64,000 nucleotides of DNA from Ruminococcus sp. NK3A76 (GCF_000686125.1 NZ_JMMA01000002.1:434001-498000), one strand, 5' to 3'. Counted from the first letter of the stretch, positions 22,815 to 31,475 are shown. The notes: generated by a model not told the origin, from the sequence alone. Numbers and translations: made by a program.

Positions 22815-25265
22815 ATGACAAGAGAACAGTTCAGAGCCCTGTGCGCAGAGCGATTTGTGATACTTGACGGTGCGACAGGCACCAATCTGCAAAATGCCGG
22901 TATGCCGGTGGGCGTATGCCCTGAGCAGTGGGTGCTCGAACACCCCGAGGCGCTTATCGACATACAGCGAGCTTTCATAGATGCAGGTGCTGACATAGTC
23001 TATGCCCCGACATTCACCGCCAACCGCATAAAGCTCGAAGAATACGGCCTTGCTGACAAGCTGTGTGAAATGAACACCGAGCTTGTCAGGCTCTCAAAGA
23101 AGGCGGCCGACGGCAAAGCATTCGTTGCAGGCGACCTTACTATGACCGGCAGGCAGCTTTACCCGATAGGGGATATGCAGTTTGAGGAGCTTTTTGAGGT
23201 CTACAAGCAGCAGGCAAAGGCCATAGCCGATGCAGGCGCAGACCTTTTCGTAATAGAAACTATGATGAGCTTACAGGAGACAAGAGCAGCAGTTCTCGCA
23301 GTCCGTGAGGTGTCTGACCTGCCGATAATGGCGACACTTACCTTCGAGCCGGACGGCAGGACGCTTTTCGGCACGCCGCCTGAGTGCGTTCCTACTGTGC
23401 TTCAGGGGCTTGGTGCTGATGCTGTGGGTGTCAACTGCGGCGCAGGACCTGACACAATGCAGGATATTGTTCAGACGCTGCTTGAATACTCGGATATCCC
23501 GGTGATAGTCAAGGCAAACGCCGGCCTGCCCGAGCTTGAAAACGGCGTGACGGTATACAAGATGACGCCCGAGGTGTTTGCAGAGAATTCAGCAAAGCTC
23601 GCATCAATGGGCGCAAGCATTATAGGCGGCTGCTGCGGAACTACTCCGGAGCACATCAGAGCTTTAAAAGCCGCCATCGACAAGACAGAGCGCAGGCTTG
23701 TTAAAAAGGCAGGGCAGCGTGTTATCTGCTCTGAGCGCAAGGCTGTAAAGATAATGCCAGGCGAGCGTTTCTTAGTCATAGGCGAAAGGATAAACCCCAC
23801 CGGCAAGAAAACGCTCCAGGCAGAGCTTAAAGAGGGCAAGCTCGATATCGTTCGCAGGTTTGCCCGTGAGCAGCAGAAGGCAGGCGCATCAATACTCGAT
23901 GTAAACTGCGGCATGGGCGGCATTGATGAAAAGCAGACGATGATAAACGTCGTAAACGAGCTGTCGCAGATAAGCGACCTGCCGCTGTGCATAGATTCAA
24001 GCTACCCTGAGGTGATCGAGGCAGCACTTCGCATCTACCCCGGCAGAGCGCTCATAAATTCTATTAACTACGAGGAAGCAAAGTTTGAGACTATGCTTGC
24101 CACAGCAAAGAAATACGGTGCTATGTTTATCTTCCTGCCGATAGACGATGTGGGCATACCGAAGACTATAGAGCTTAAGCACGAGATAGTTGACAAGGCG
24201 ATAGACCGTGCGCTCGAGGTGGGCTTTAAGGAGACTGACATCGTGGTGGACGCTCTGGTAGGCACTGTCGGTGCTGACAAGGCATCGGCGCTTAACTGCT
24301 TTGCGACCTTTGAGCATTGCAGGCAGAGGGGATTGGCTACCGTATGCGGCCTTTCTAACATATCATTCGGCCTGCCTGAGAGGAGCTTTGTGAACACGGC
24401 TTTCCTTGCTATGAGCATAGCATCAGGCCTTACAATGGCTATAGCCAATCCCTCGCAGGATCTTCTGATGAACACTGCGGCGGCTTCGGATATGCTTCTG
24501 AACCGTGAGGGCAGCGACATTCGTTACATAGAGCGCATAAGCTACTACACCGAGAAAATGGCTAACGAACCCACAGCCGCTCCAAAGGCTTCATCAGCCG
24601 CCCCCACAGCTCCGGCAGAGCCAAAGGACGAGAAGGAGAGCGATCCGATATTCGCAGCTGTCATGAACGGCGAGAAGGACAGCATAGTGCCTCTTACAAA
24701 AGAGCGTGTAGAGGGCGGAGCAACTCCTTCCGAGATAATAAACGACCTGCTTATCCCGGCGATAAACAAGGTCGGCAAGCTGTTTGAGCAAAAGCGCTAC
24801 TTCCTGCCGCAGCTGATAGCATCAGCAGGCGCTATGGAGCAGTCGATAGCATATCTTGAACCGATGCTCGTTTCCGACGGTCAGGACGATGATGCGCCGG
24901 TAGTCGTGATAGCCACCGTTGAGGGCGACGTTCACGACATCGGCAAGAACCTCGTCGCTCTGATGCTCAAAAACTATGGCTACAGGGTTATCGACCTTGG
25001 CAAGAACGTCGAGAGCGAGCTGATAGTTGACACAGCGATAAAAGAAAACGCCGCTGTCATAGCACTTTCGGCGCTGATGACAACGACCATGATGAACATG
25101 AAGACTGTTATAGGCATAGCCCATGAAAAGGGCTGCAAGGCAAAGGTGATAGTCGGCGGTGCGGCCGTGACCGAGAGCTTTGCCGAGGAGATAGGTGCCG
25201 ACGGCTACTCCGGCGATGCAGCCGACTGCGTAAGGCTGGTGGAGAGGCTGGTCAAAACCGGTTAA
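22815..25265 (+). CDS. metH: cobalamin-dependent methionine synthase-like protein (MetH, no reactivation domain)
   Basis: Transfers a methyl group from methyltetrahydrofolate via cobalamin to homocysteine to make methionine. Domains: homocysteine S-methyltransferase (1-~295; ILDGATGTNL, VGVNCGAGP, and IIGGCCGTTPEHI with the zinc Cys pair), pterin-binding domain (~315-580; FLVIGERINPTG, ILDVNCG, DLPLCIDSS), a Pro/Ala/Glu linker (~590-615), the helical B12 cap (~615-700), and the B12-binding domain with DVHDIGKN, where His is the lower axial ligand. The protein stops here at 816 aa; E. coli MetH has 1227 aa and a C-terminal SAM/flavodoxin reactivation domain. Short MetH is common in clostridia and thermophiles and needs a separate activator, plausibly the RACo-like protein at 1083-2561. 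GGAGGT precedes the ATG. Confidence 0.93.
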   Translation: MTREQFRALCAERFVILDGATGTNLQNAGMPVGVCPEQWVLEHPEALIDIQRAFIDAGADIVYAPTFTANRIKLEEYGLADKLCEMNTELVRLSKKAADGKAFVAGDLTMTGRQLYPIGDMQFEELFEVYKQQAKAIADAGADLFVIETMMSLQETRAAVLAVREVSDLPIMATLTFEPDGRTLFGTPPECVPTVLQGLGADAVGVNCGAGPDTMQDIVQTLLEYSDIPVIVKANAGLPELENGVTVYKMTPEVFAENSAKLASMGASIIGGCCGTTPEHIRALKAAIDKTERRLVKKAGQRVICSERKAVKIMPGERFLVIGERINPTGKKTLQAELKEGKLDIVRRFAREQQKAGASILDVNCGMGGIDEKQTMINVVNELSQISDLPLCIDSSYPEVIEAALRIYPGRALINSINYEEAKFETMLATAKKYGAMFIFLPIDDVGIPKTIELKHEIVDKAIDRALEVGFKETDIVVDALVGTVGADKASALNCFATFEHCRQRGLATVCGLSNISFGLPERSFVNTAFLAMSIASGLTMAIANPSQDLLMNTAAASDMLLNREGSDIRYIERISYYTEKMANEPTAAPKASSAAPTAPAEPKDEKESDPIFAAVMNGEKDSIVPLTKERVEGGATPSEIINDLLIPAINKVGKLFEQKRYFLPQLIASAGAMEQSIAYLEPMLVSDGQDDDAPVVVIATVEGDVHDIGKNLVALMLKNYGYRVIDLGKNVESELIVDTAIKENAAVIALSALMTTTMMNMKTVIGIAHEKGCKAKVIVGGAAVTESFAEEIGADGYSGDAADCVRLVERLVKTG

Positions 25266-25415
25266 GAGCTGACAGTTAAGAGTCATGGTGTGCCCCCTGC
25301 CCCTTCGGGGATACCGCACCTACAGCTTATCTATATAAATAACAAAGGTATCGTCTATATGCGCAGTGGCGGTAAAGAAGTATTTGCATATCAGGCTATA
25401 TATGCGCCACTGCTA
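25266..25415. repeat. intergenic hairpins after metH
   Basis: Contains CCCCT/GGGG hairpins and a larger inverted repeat GCAGTGGC ... GCCACTGC (about 25363-25413) directly before the heptamer element. It may act as a terminator region for metH, but no T-run follows. No coding potential was seen. Confidence 0.4.
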
Positions 25416-25548
25416 AAAGAATAAAGAAGAAAGAATAAATAAGAAATAAAAATAAAGGTATCGCCTTCGGCGATGATATTTTTGATCATCGACCGCAGGT
25501 CGATACCTTTATTATTCATTATTCTTTTTTCTTTATTCTTTCTTCTTT
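25416..25548. repeat. E2-type element with six heptamers on each side
   Basis: Left array AAAGAAT AAAGAAG AAAGAAT AAATAAG AAATAAA AATAAAG (25416-25457); hairpins ATCGCC-TTCG-GCGAT and ATCGACC-GCA-GGTCGAT (about 25460-25506); right array CTTTATT ATTCATT ATTCTTT TTTCTTT ATTCTTT CTTCTTT (25507-25548), the inverse of the left. Symmetric 6+6 heptamers around paired hairpins. Confidence 0.75.
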
Positions 25549-25627
25549 TAGCAGGCGCTGAACAAAGCTCTGCCCATTAAACTTCTTTATTGCGCCTGCG
25601 CTTATACGGCGATACCTTTTTGCTTGG

Positions 25628-26743
25628 TTATTTTCTTTTCGAGTGCTTTATCTTCTTTCTCTTCTTGCCGGAGCTGCGGCTGGAAAGAATGGCTACTATC
25701 ACTACAAGTATCACTACAACGACTATGCCGGCAGCTGCTATCATCTTTTTGAAGGAGCTGCTCTCTTTGTCGAGTGACAGCTTGCGTGTGGTCGTCACGG
25801 TCGTTTCAGGCGTGCTCTCGGGAGCCTGCGTCTCGGACGAGGTCATGAAGCTCTCCTCCTCCTCGGCGGTCATGCGGCTTATGTGGAAGGTATATACCGT
25901 CTCAGCACCGAGCGAGTCTCTTACGGCGATAGTTCTTGTGATAACGCCGTCGTAGACGTTCTCGTCGCCTGTGTACCATATGTAACCGCCCTCAAGCGAC
26001 GGCACGCCCTCTAAATCGAGCCATGTGCAGTCGTGCGGCACCTTGATGTCATATTCAAGCACGTCATACGAGAAGGCAGGGGAGATGTAGCCTGTTGATA
26101 TCTTAAGCTCAGCGAGCCTGCCCTCGGGTATCTCGCTGTTGTCGGTCTTTTGGGCTGTCGTCGTGGTCGCTGTCTCTGCTGTTGTCACAGTAGTCGTTGT
26201 CGTTTCATTTGACGAGTCGGAGTCTTCCGAAGCTGTGGTCGTTGTCGTGCTGTCAGGCTCCTCTGTCTTGGCGGCGGTAGTCTCCTTTGGCTTCTCTGTA
26301 GTCTCAGCACTGCCCTGAACCTCAATGCTCGCCTGAGCCGACGGACTTCTGACACCGTTCTGGCCGCTGTCGGTTATCTGGCAGTTTACGAGCTTGATAA
26401 ACCCGTCACCCTCGCCGATGGTCTTAAACACAACGGTCATGGTATACACGCCCTCAGCGCCCGTGTCGGTGAAAGCCCTCACAGCCAGCGTGCCACGCCC
26501 TGCAAAGCTGACATCATCGCAGCTGACGTATTCGAGGACTTTGTCGTTATAGCTTATGCTGCCCTGTATATCGGCGATGTCGTTTTTGTCGCTTCTGAAG
26601 GTAACAGTCGCCGTCACCTCGTCGCCAAGGAATGTATGCTGCTTTGAGAGCGATATATCAGCAGTATCCTCCGCCAGCACCGCAGGCGCAGCAATAACCG
26701 CCAGCACCGTCAACAGAAACACTGCTATCATACGTTTTATCAT
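25628..26743 (-). CDS. membrane-anchored surface protein with cohesin-like and cadherin-like domains
   Basis: A 371-aa exported protein. Signal peptide at residues 1-24 (IAVFLLTVLAVIAAPAVLA). Residues ~26-140 resemble a cohesin: FLGDEVTATVTFRSD, IQGSISYNDKVLEYVSC, YTMTVVFKTIGEGDGFI, matching the G-D-x-V-x-V-P-V ... Y-D-x-x-V-L-E pattern. A Thr-rich linker (~150-205) follows, then a cadherin-like beta-sandwich (PF12733 type; LAELKISTGYISPAFSYD), then a membrane helix (~337-357) and a Lys/Arg tail. Cohesins bind dockerins and anchor enzymes on the cell. A dockerin protein is encoded 6 kb away (32389), so this may be a cell-surface docking site; PF12733 neighbours support a surface role. Start MIKRM at 26743. 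The divergence of the module from type I cohesins makes the binding function an inference. Confidence 0.68.
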   Translation of the reverse strand: MIKRMIAVFLLTVLAVIAAPAVLAEDTADISLSKQHTFLGDEVTATVTFRSDKNDIADIQGSISYNDKVLEYVSCDDVSFAGRGTLAVRAFTDTGAEGVYTMTVVFKTIGEGDGFIKLVNCQITDSGQNGVRSPSAQASIEVQGSAETTEKPKETTAAKTEEPDSTTTTTASEDSDSSNETTTTTVTTAETATTTTAQKTDNSEIPEGRLAELKISTGYISPAFSYDVLEYDIKVPHDCTWLDLEGVPSLEGGYIWYTGDENVYDGVITRTIAVRDSLGAETVYTFHISRMTAEEEESFMTSSETQAPESTPETTVTTTRKLSLDKESSSFKKMIAAAGIVVVVILVVIVAILSSRSSGKKRKKIKHSKRK

Positions 26744-26797
26744 GATGTCATCTCTTTTCTTTTTTGTCCGTCCCGTTCTCCGGGCATTGCCTATACT

Positions 26798-26826
26798 ATT
26801 ATATATCAATAATCGTCGTTAGTCAA
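26798..26826 (-). promoter_or_regulatory. sigma-A promoter of the cohesin-like gene
   Basis: Minus strand: TTGACT (26826-26821), 17-bp spacer, TATAAT (26803-26798). Confidence 0.83.
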
Positions 26827-26835
26827 GAGCTTTTT

Positions 26836-27085
26836 CAGTTAACAGTTATCAGTTAACTGTTAACAGTTACGGTGTCGGCTTACGCCGACCTATGCCCATT
26901 CGGGCGATTTGGTCTGACGATTTCAGCGAAGCCTCATGCTATGCGCGGCGGTGCAGGCACTGCTACTTGGCAGAGATCGCACGACTGACAGGCTGATATG
27001 GCGCTCGTCTGCTTGCGCAGACAGCCAAGTTTCGCAAAGCGAAACTTGCAATAATCGCCGCTCCTCACCTGTTACCTCAATGACT
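26836..27085. repeat. E2 element, copy 2
   Basis: Left heptamers CAGTTAA CAGTTAT CAGTTAA CTGTTAA CAGTTAC (26836-26870); hairpin GTCGGC-TTAC-GCCGAC (26874-26889); core starting with ATGCCCATTCGGGC (26892-26905) and a degenerate right end near 27000; hairpins GTCTGC-TTGC-GCAGAC and AGTTTCGC-AAA-GCGAAACT (about 27007-27048); weak right heptamers to about 27085. It separates two divergent promoters (cohesin-like gene and HD-GYP gene) and accounts for this gap of over 400 bases. Confidence 0.72.
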
Positions 27086-27106
27086 GCATCTTCCACTCCA
27101 AAACAA

Positions 27107-27135
27107 TTGACTTTTCTTTAAAAATATAGTATAAT
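27107..27135 (+). promoter_or_regulatory. sigma-A promoter of the HD-GYP gene
   Basis: TTGACT (27107-27112), 17-bp spacer, TATAAT (27130-27135), directly behind the E2 element. Confidence 0.83.
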
Positions 27136-27178
27136 AATTACAGATAATGTCTGCACAGGAAAGGGGGCGGGGATAGTT

Positions 27179-28891
27179 ATGGCGGATATTTATTACGCCG
27201 TGTGCCTGTCAGCGTCAGTTGTGCTGATGCTTATATATTGCTTTATCTACCATAAACACTTTGATGTCCATATATCTATGATATTTGTGCTGATACCAAT
27301 TAATAATCTCGGCCACTTCCTGATGAACAGGGCTGTCAATCTCGAAGAAGCTATGATAGCGAATAAGATCATCTATATGTCAGGGTGTTACCTTATACTG
27401 ATGATAACGCTCGTAGTTTTTATCTTGTGTGATATCAAGATAAACCGGTATATACGGTTGATAATGTTCTTTATGTCAACGCTCGTCTTCGGGTTTGCAA
27501 TGCTCATCGGCGAGAATAAGCTGTTCTATAAGACAGTTGAATTTGAACGTGTGAACGGCAAGAATATCATCACCAAGGAATACGGCCCGCTGCACTCTAC
27601 GTTTTATGTGCTGCTGACTGTCTACTTCCTGCTCGGTATGGGTGCGATAGCCTACAGCTATTTCAAGAAGAACCAGGTGTCAAGAAAATTCATCTACCTG
27701 CTTGCACTTCCCGAAACGCTCGCTGTCTTAAGCTATTTTGTCAGCAAAAAGCTCTCGAACGTGTCGAACCTGCTGCCTGATGTCGAGCTTTTGCCCTTTA
27801 CCTATATAATAGCTCTGGTGGTATACCTGATAATCGTTCACAGGCTTGTACTGTACGATATTTCGGACACTGTAATAGACACGATGATACAGAAGGGCGA
27901 CACGGGCTTTATCTCTTTCGACTTCGGCATGAGATACTTAGGCTCGAACGAGACGGCAAAGGGCATATTCCCCGAGCTTTGCAGCCTGACCGTTGACAAG
28001 CCTATCGACAAGAACGAGTTCATGTCAAAGACAGCACTCATATGGCTTGAGAGCTTCAAGGAAAACAAGCGAAACGACAAGTTCCACTATCAGAAGGACG
28101 ACAAGATATACCTGATAGATGTTAACTTCTTATCAGACGGCTCACGAAACAGGGGCTATCAGCTGATAATCACCGATGACACCAAGAACCAGCAATACAT
28201 CGCCCTGCTTGACAGCTTCAACACAGAACTCAGGCAGGAGGTAGCCGAAAAGACCAAGCACATAGTCGAGATGCACGATAACCTTATCTTAAGCATGGCG
28301 ACCATGGTAGAAAGCCGTGACAATTCGACAGGCGGCCACATCAGAAGAACGAGCGAGGGCGTTCGCATTCTTATCGACGAGATACGAAACGGCGACGACT
28401 TTGAGCTTGACGAGGAATTCTGTAAAGACCTCATCAAGGCAGCGCCGATGCACGACCTCGGAAAGATAGCCGTTAAGGACGAGATTCTCTGCAAGAACGG
28501 GCGCTTCACCGACGAGGAATACGCCATAATGAAGACCCACGCCGCAGAGGGTGCAAGGATAGTCCACGAGATACTTAAAGGCACAGACGACAAGCGTTTC
28601 CACATAATCGCCGAGAACGTCGCCCACTATCACCACGAGCGCTGGGACGGCTCGGGCTATCCCGATGGCTTAAAGGGCGAGGAGATACCTCTCGAAGCGA
28701 GGATAATGGCTATAGCCGATGTTTATGACGCACTTGTCAGCAAGCGTGTCTACAAAGAAAAAATGAGCTTTGAGCAGGCCGACAAGATAATCACCGAAGG
28801 CATGGGCAAGCACTTTGACAAGCGCTTAGAGCCCTACTACATCAAAGCACGGCCACGTCTGGAGGAGTACTACTCGTCCATAGAATGCTGA
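27179..28891 (+). CDS. membrane HD-GYP domain protein (putative cyclic-dinucleotide phosphodiesterase)
   Basis: A 570-aa protein with about seven membrane helices in residues 1-225 (7TM sensor-like region), a PAS-like segment (~235-345; DTGFISFDFGMRYLGSNETA), a short coiled coil (LRQEVAEKTKHIVEMHDN) and a C-terminal HD-GYP domain. The catalytic set is present: STGGHIRRT, AAPMHDLGKIAV (HD), MKTHAAEGARI, HHERWDGSGYPDG (the GYP signature) and AIADVYDAL. Such domains hydrolyse c-di-GMP to pGpG or GMP. N-terminal sensing and output are on one chain, so it would lower c-di-GMP in response to a membrane signal. No diguanylate cyclase lies in the window. Monocistronic with its own promoter and terminator. 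Confidence 0.88.
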   Translation: MADIYYAVCLSASVVLMLIYCFIYHKHFDVHISMIFVLIPINNLGHFLMNRAVNLEEAMIANKIIYMSGCYLILMITLVVFILCDIKINRYIRLIMFFMSTLVFGFAMLIGENKLFYKTVEFERVNGKNIITKEYGPLHSTFYVLLTVYFLLGMGAIAYSYFKKNQVSRKFIYLLALPETLAVLSYFVSKKLSNVSNLLPDVELLPFTYIIALVVYLIIVHRLVLYDISDTVIDTMIQKGDTGFISFDFGMRYLGSNETAKGIFPELCSLTVDKPIDKNEFMSKTALIWLESFKENKRNDKFHYQKDDKIYLIDVNFLSDGSRNRGYQLIITDDTKNQQYIALLDSFNTELRQEVAEKTKHIVEMHDNLILSMATMVESRDNSTGGHIRRTSEGVRILIDEIRNGDDFELDEEFCKDLIKAAPMHDLGKIAVKDEILCKNGRFTDEEYAIMKTHAAEGARIVHEILKGTDDKRFHIIAENVAHYHHERWDGSGYPDGLKGEEIPLEARIMAIADVYDALVSKRVYKEKMSFEQADKIITEGMGKHFDKRLEPYYIKARPRLEEYYSSIEC

Positions 28892-28912
28892 TTGGCTTTA
28901 ATCTACAAGTTT

Positions 28913-28944
28913 TCCGCCTCTCCGTTTGGGGAGGCGGATTTTTT
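28913..28944 (+). terminator. terminator of the HD-GYP gene
   Basis: TCCGCCTC/GAGGCGGA 8-bp stem followed by six T. Confidence 0.9.
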
Positions 28945-28991
28945 AGGTGACAGGTGTGGTGCGCCTGTTACCTGTTCCCTGTTACCTGAAA
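28945..28991. repeat. short heptamer array, inverted
   Basis: AGGTGAC AGGTGTG (28945-28958), a short spacer, then CCTGTTA CCTGTTC CCTGTTA CCTGAAA (28964-28991), the inverse type. Directly behind the HD-GYP terminator. Confidence 0.55.
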
Positions 28992-28997
28992 ATAAGT

Positions 28998-29039
28998 TTC
29001 CCTGCCGTAGAAAAGGCTTAAGCCTCTTGCGGCAGGGAA
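28998..29039. other. strong hairpin between convergent genes
   Basis: Perfect 10-bp stem TTCCCTGCCG/CGGCAGGGAA with an inner palindrome AGGCTTAAGCCT. It lies just downstream of the minus-strand PspC gene and could end that transcript; the T-run is poor. Confidence 0.6.
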
Positions 29040-29060
29040 GGAGAAAATTAGAAACAGGCG

Positions 29061-29324
29061 TTATTTGTTGTCAGAGCTGTTGTACTCGTTGTAGCTGTTG
29101 TGATCATCAACGTTCTGAGTACCGCCCATGACTGCCGATTTCTCGGGAAGAATGACAGCGGCTACAAGGTATGCTATCACGCCGCTGCCGACACTGAATG
29201 CAAGCAGCACGGTGATAAGCCTTATCACGCTCACGTCCATGTTGAAGTATTCAGCAAGGCCTGCGCATACGCCGCATATCATCTTGTTCTCTGAGTTTTT
29301 GTATAATACCTTCTGGTTGTTCAT
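29061..29324 (-). CDS. PspC domain membrane protein
   Basis: An 87-aa PspC-family protein. Residues 5-62 form the whole domain: KVLYKNSENKMICGVCAGLAEYFNMD and a hydrophobic helix VIRLITVLLAFSVGSGVIAYLVAAVILP, which is the canonical pattern. The hydrophilic tail is Asn/Asp/Ser-rich. In proteobacteria PspC works with PspA under envelope stress; in Firmicutes, stand-alone PspC proteins are often found next to LiaF/DUF4097 genes. That fits here, since the PadR-DUF1700-DUF4097 genes lie upstream on the same strand. It follows the flavodoxin gene by 16 nt with an AAAGGGAGAGATG site before it. Confidence 0.9.
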   Translation of the reverse strand: MNNQKVLYKNSENKMICGVCAGLAEYFNMDVSVIRLITVLLAFSVGSGVIAYLVAAVILPEKSAVMGGTQNVDDHNSYNEYNSSDNK

Positions 29325-29340
29325 ATATCATCTCTCCCTT

Positions 29341-29868
29341 TCATGCACTTTTTATGTAGTCTGTTATCTCTTTGAGTGATGCTCTGTCAGTCCAGTCGCA
29401 GGGGGTGTCACGGGCTTCGAGTATAGCTCTTTCGCAGACCTCGCAGCTGTCGGGGTCTTTTTTTGACACGACCTTTGCAAGCATTTTGCAAAGCGTTCTG
29501 TCGCCGAATTTCAGGCTGTTCATATCGAAAGCCCCTCTGAGGTAGAAGCAGGGGATACCGAGCAGCTCGTCCTTGAAGTTCTGCTCTTTGAGGGTGTTGA
29601 CATACCCCTCGTCGTACTCAGATGCGCCGCAGCAGTAGACGGCGAGTTTTCTGCCCTTAAGCGAGTTCATGTTTTTCTTTAGCACCGAAAGCCCTGCTAT
29701 GCGTCCGGCGTAGATGCCGCCGCCGAGGATCACTGTGTCGTACTCCATAAGAGCCCTGCTGTCGGCCTTATCTGCTTTAACACAGTCAAAGCCTGTTTCC
29801 TCGCTGAGCCATTTTGCATACTTCTCAGACGAGCCGTATTTTGATGCGAACAGAATAATACCTTTCAT
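29341..29868 (-). CDS. flavodoxin-domain protein
   Basis: A 175-aa protein with a flavodoxin fold of the HemG/flavodoxin_5 type. The N-terminus GIILFASKYGSSEKYAKWL holds the FMN phosphate loop (T/S-x-Y-G-S-S-E), and VILGGGIYAGRIAGLSVLKK the following FMN-binding strand-loop. CCGASEYDEGYV would lie near the isoalloxazine ring. It probably transfers electrons or acts as a protoporphyrinogen-oxidase-like protein, but no heme pathway gene other than hemZ is seen. The gap to the upstream DUF4097 gene is 52 nt, so it may be read from the padR promoter or have a weak one of its own. Confidence 0.82.
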   Translation of the reverse strand: MKGIILFASKYGSSEKYAKWLSEETGFDCVKADKADSRALMEYDTVILGGGIYAGRIAGLSVLKKNMNSLKGRKLAVYCCGASEYDEGYVNTLKEQNFKDELLGIPCFYLRGAFDMNSLKFGDRTLCKMLAKVVSKKDPDSCEVCERAILEARDTPCDWTDRASLKEITDYIKSA

Positions 29869-29920
29869 GAGTGGTCAGTCCTTTTTTATTTGTCCGTTTT
29901 GTTATCTTTGTTCTTTCTCT

Positions 29921-30793
29921 TTACTCGAAGTATATATCACAATCGCCGAGGCCTGTACTTATCTTGATATCATATTCTTCATCAGATGTACTATTACCGC
30001 CTCTATGGATATCAACGTCGTCGCCCTTGAAATTATAGTTATCCGAGCTGTTCTTGATATGGAGCTCGACGTTGCCGACGCCGCAGCTGAGCTTTGTATC
30101 GCCGAGGAAACCTCTTACCTTGACGTTACCCATACCTGCTGAGAGGTCAAAGCTCTCAAAGCTGACCTCGCTGCAATCGACATTACCCACGCCTGCCGAG
30201 AAGTCACATTCCTGAGCCTTTGTGCCGTTGATATCGACATTGCCTACACCAGCCGAGAGCTTAAATGTCTTACACTCGCCGCCCTGTACATCGACATTGC
30301 CGACACCTGCTGTTATCTTGACATCATCATACAGTCTTGCAGGGATAGTTATCGTTACCTCGCCGTCGCCGTCATAAAAGAGCTTATCTAAATCGGTTAT
30401 ACTGTCTATCTCGTCAGCTCTTGATAAGTCAAGGCCGAAGAACTCGAAGTGGAAGATGCCCTTATTGATATTCGTGCCGCTGTCCTCATCGAGCTTGAAG
30501 GAGTTCTTCTCGGTCTTTATATCCAGCAGTTCCTTATTAACGTCGGTGCAATCGACTTTTATATCCGTTGCGTTCTCATCAAATACTACCCTGTAGTCAT
30601 TAAGGCTGAATGATAGCTTTATCTCGTCGATGTTCTCAGCGCTGTATGTCTCAGCAAAGCTCTCATGCCTGTCATTTTCCTGCTTATACTTTGACATATC
30701 CGTGTTGTTTACGGCAATGATGCCTATTACGAGCACCAATATACCGAGTATCAGGAAGCTAAGACCTGTTATATTTCTCTTTTTGTTTTCCAT
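29921..30793 (-). CDS. DUF4097 family membrane-anchored beta-repeat protein
   Basis: A 290-aa protein with one N-terminal membrane helix (about residues 8-28) and an extracytoplasmic domain of the DUF4097/LiaF-C type. The C-terminal half repeats a strand motif with a ~20-residue period: TAGVGNVDVQG, SAGVGNVDING, SAGVGNVDCSE, SAGMGNVKVRG, SCGVGNVELHI, STGLGDCDIYF. These should form a right-handed beta-solenoid or stacked sheet. Proteins of this kind accompany DUF1700 and PadR genes in Firmicutes envelope-stress modules; a biochemical role is not established. The start follows the DUF1700 stop by 13 nt, so it is in one operon with it. Confidence 0.88.
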   Translation of the reverse strand: MENKKRNITGLSFLILGILVLVIGIIAVNNTDMSKYKQENDRHESFAETYSAENIDEIKLSFSLNDYRVVFDENATDIKVDCTDVNKELLDIKTEKNSFKLDEDSGTNINKGIFHFEFFGLDLSRADEIDSITDLDKLFYDGDGEVTITIPARLYDDVKITAGVGNVDVQGGECKTFKLSAGVGNVDINGTKAQECDFSAGVGNVDCSEVSFESFDLSAGMGNVKVRGFLGDTKLSCGVGNVELHIKNSSDNYNFKGDDVDIHRGGNSTSDEEYDIKISTGLGDCDIYFE

Positions 30794-30806
30794 AGCTCTT
30801 ACCTCC

Positions 30807-31475
30807 TTATGCAGCAGCGCTGCGGCGCTTGTTTATAAGTCCCTTGATAGTATCAGCCAACCACTTTATGAACTTGATAAGTGTGCTGAACACCCACTTT
30901 ACAAACGGGAAGATGATAAGTATATCAAGTGCTAATACTATAAGGCCGATGCCGATTATGCAAAGCCCTATCGGGGGTATCTTAAAGAGGTAAACAAAGC
31001 CGGCTACCGTAAGTGCCACGCCTGCCGCTGTGAATGCTGCCACAAGGCCTATCGCAATACCGATAAGACCGCACAGCACGCCGAATGCTGTTCCTACTAT
31101 GCCGCCCCATAACGGAGCTGTGAGGATTATTATTGCTATCACGAGTACTATCTTTGTAGAGTCGCTCATATTGCTGACATCATTCTTCAGGTTCTCGGTA
31201 AAGCTGCCCTGGCCGTTCTGAGTATTCTGCTGCCGGGGTCTTACAGCCTCGTCTATCATAAACTCCGGTCTTCCGTCGGGGTCAATGCCGTTGTCTGTGA
31301 GAATCTGTCTTGCTATCGTGTCGGGGTCATCGAGGTCATCGAGTATCTTCTGCTCGTCTATCGGGCCTGCTTCATCAAAAAGCTCGTCGTAATATCTCAG
31401 TGCGTCCTCCCTGTCCTCTGCATTCAGGGGCATCAGGCGTTTTTCAAGGGCGCTCATAAATTCTGTCCTGTTCAT
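30807..31475 (-). CDS. DUF1700 (HAAS-type) membrane protein
   Basis: A 222-aa member of the DUF1700/COG4709 family. The cytoplasmic N-terminal helical domain is canonical: MNRTEFMSALEKRL, EDREDALRYYDELFDEA, LDDLDDPDTIARQIL. A polar stretch (about 75-105, Gln/Asn-rich) and four hydrophobic segments (about 108-215) follow. DUF1700 proteins are almost always encoded directly after a PadR regulator, as here (21-nt gap), and with a DUF4097 protein behind. The helical domain may bind the PadR protein or another partner; this is not proven. Ribosome site GGAGAAA before the ATG. Confidence 0.9.
   Translation of the reverse strand: MNRTEFMSALEKRLMPLNAEDREDALRYYDELFDEAGPIDEQKILDDLDDPDTIARQILTDNGIDPDGRPEFMIDEAVRPRQQNTQNGQGSFTENLKNDVSNMSDSTKIVLVIAIIILTAPLWGGIVGTAFGVLCGLIGIAIGLVAAFTAAGVALTVAGFVYLFKIPPIGLCIIGIGLIVLALDILIIFPFVKWVFSTLIKFIKWLADTIKGLINKRRSAAA

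Noticed and set aside
25416-25548. CRISPR-like array
   Set aside because: Repeat unit is 7 bp without spacers and with inversion; no cas genes.
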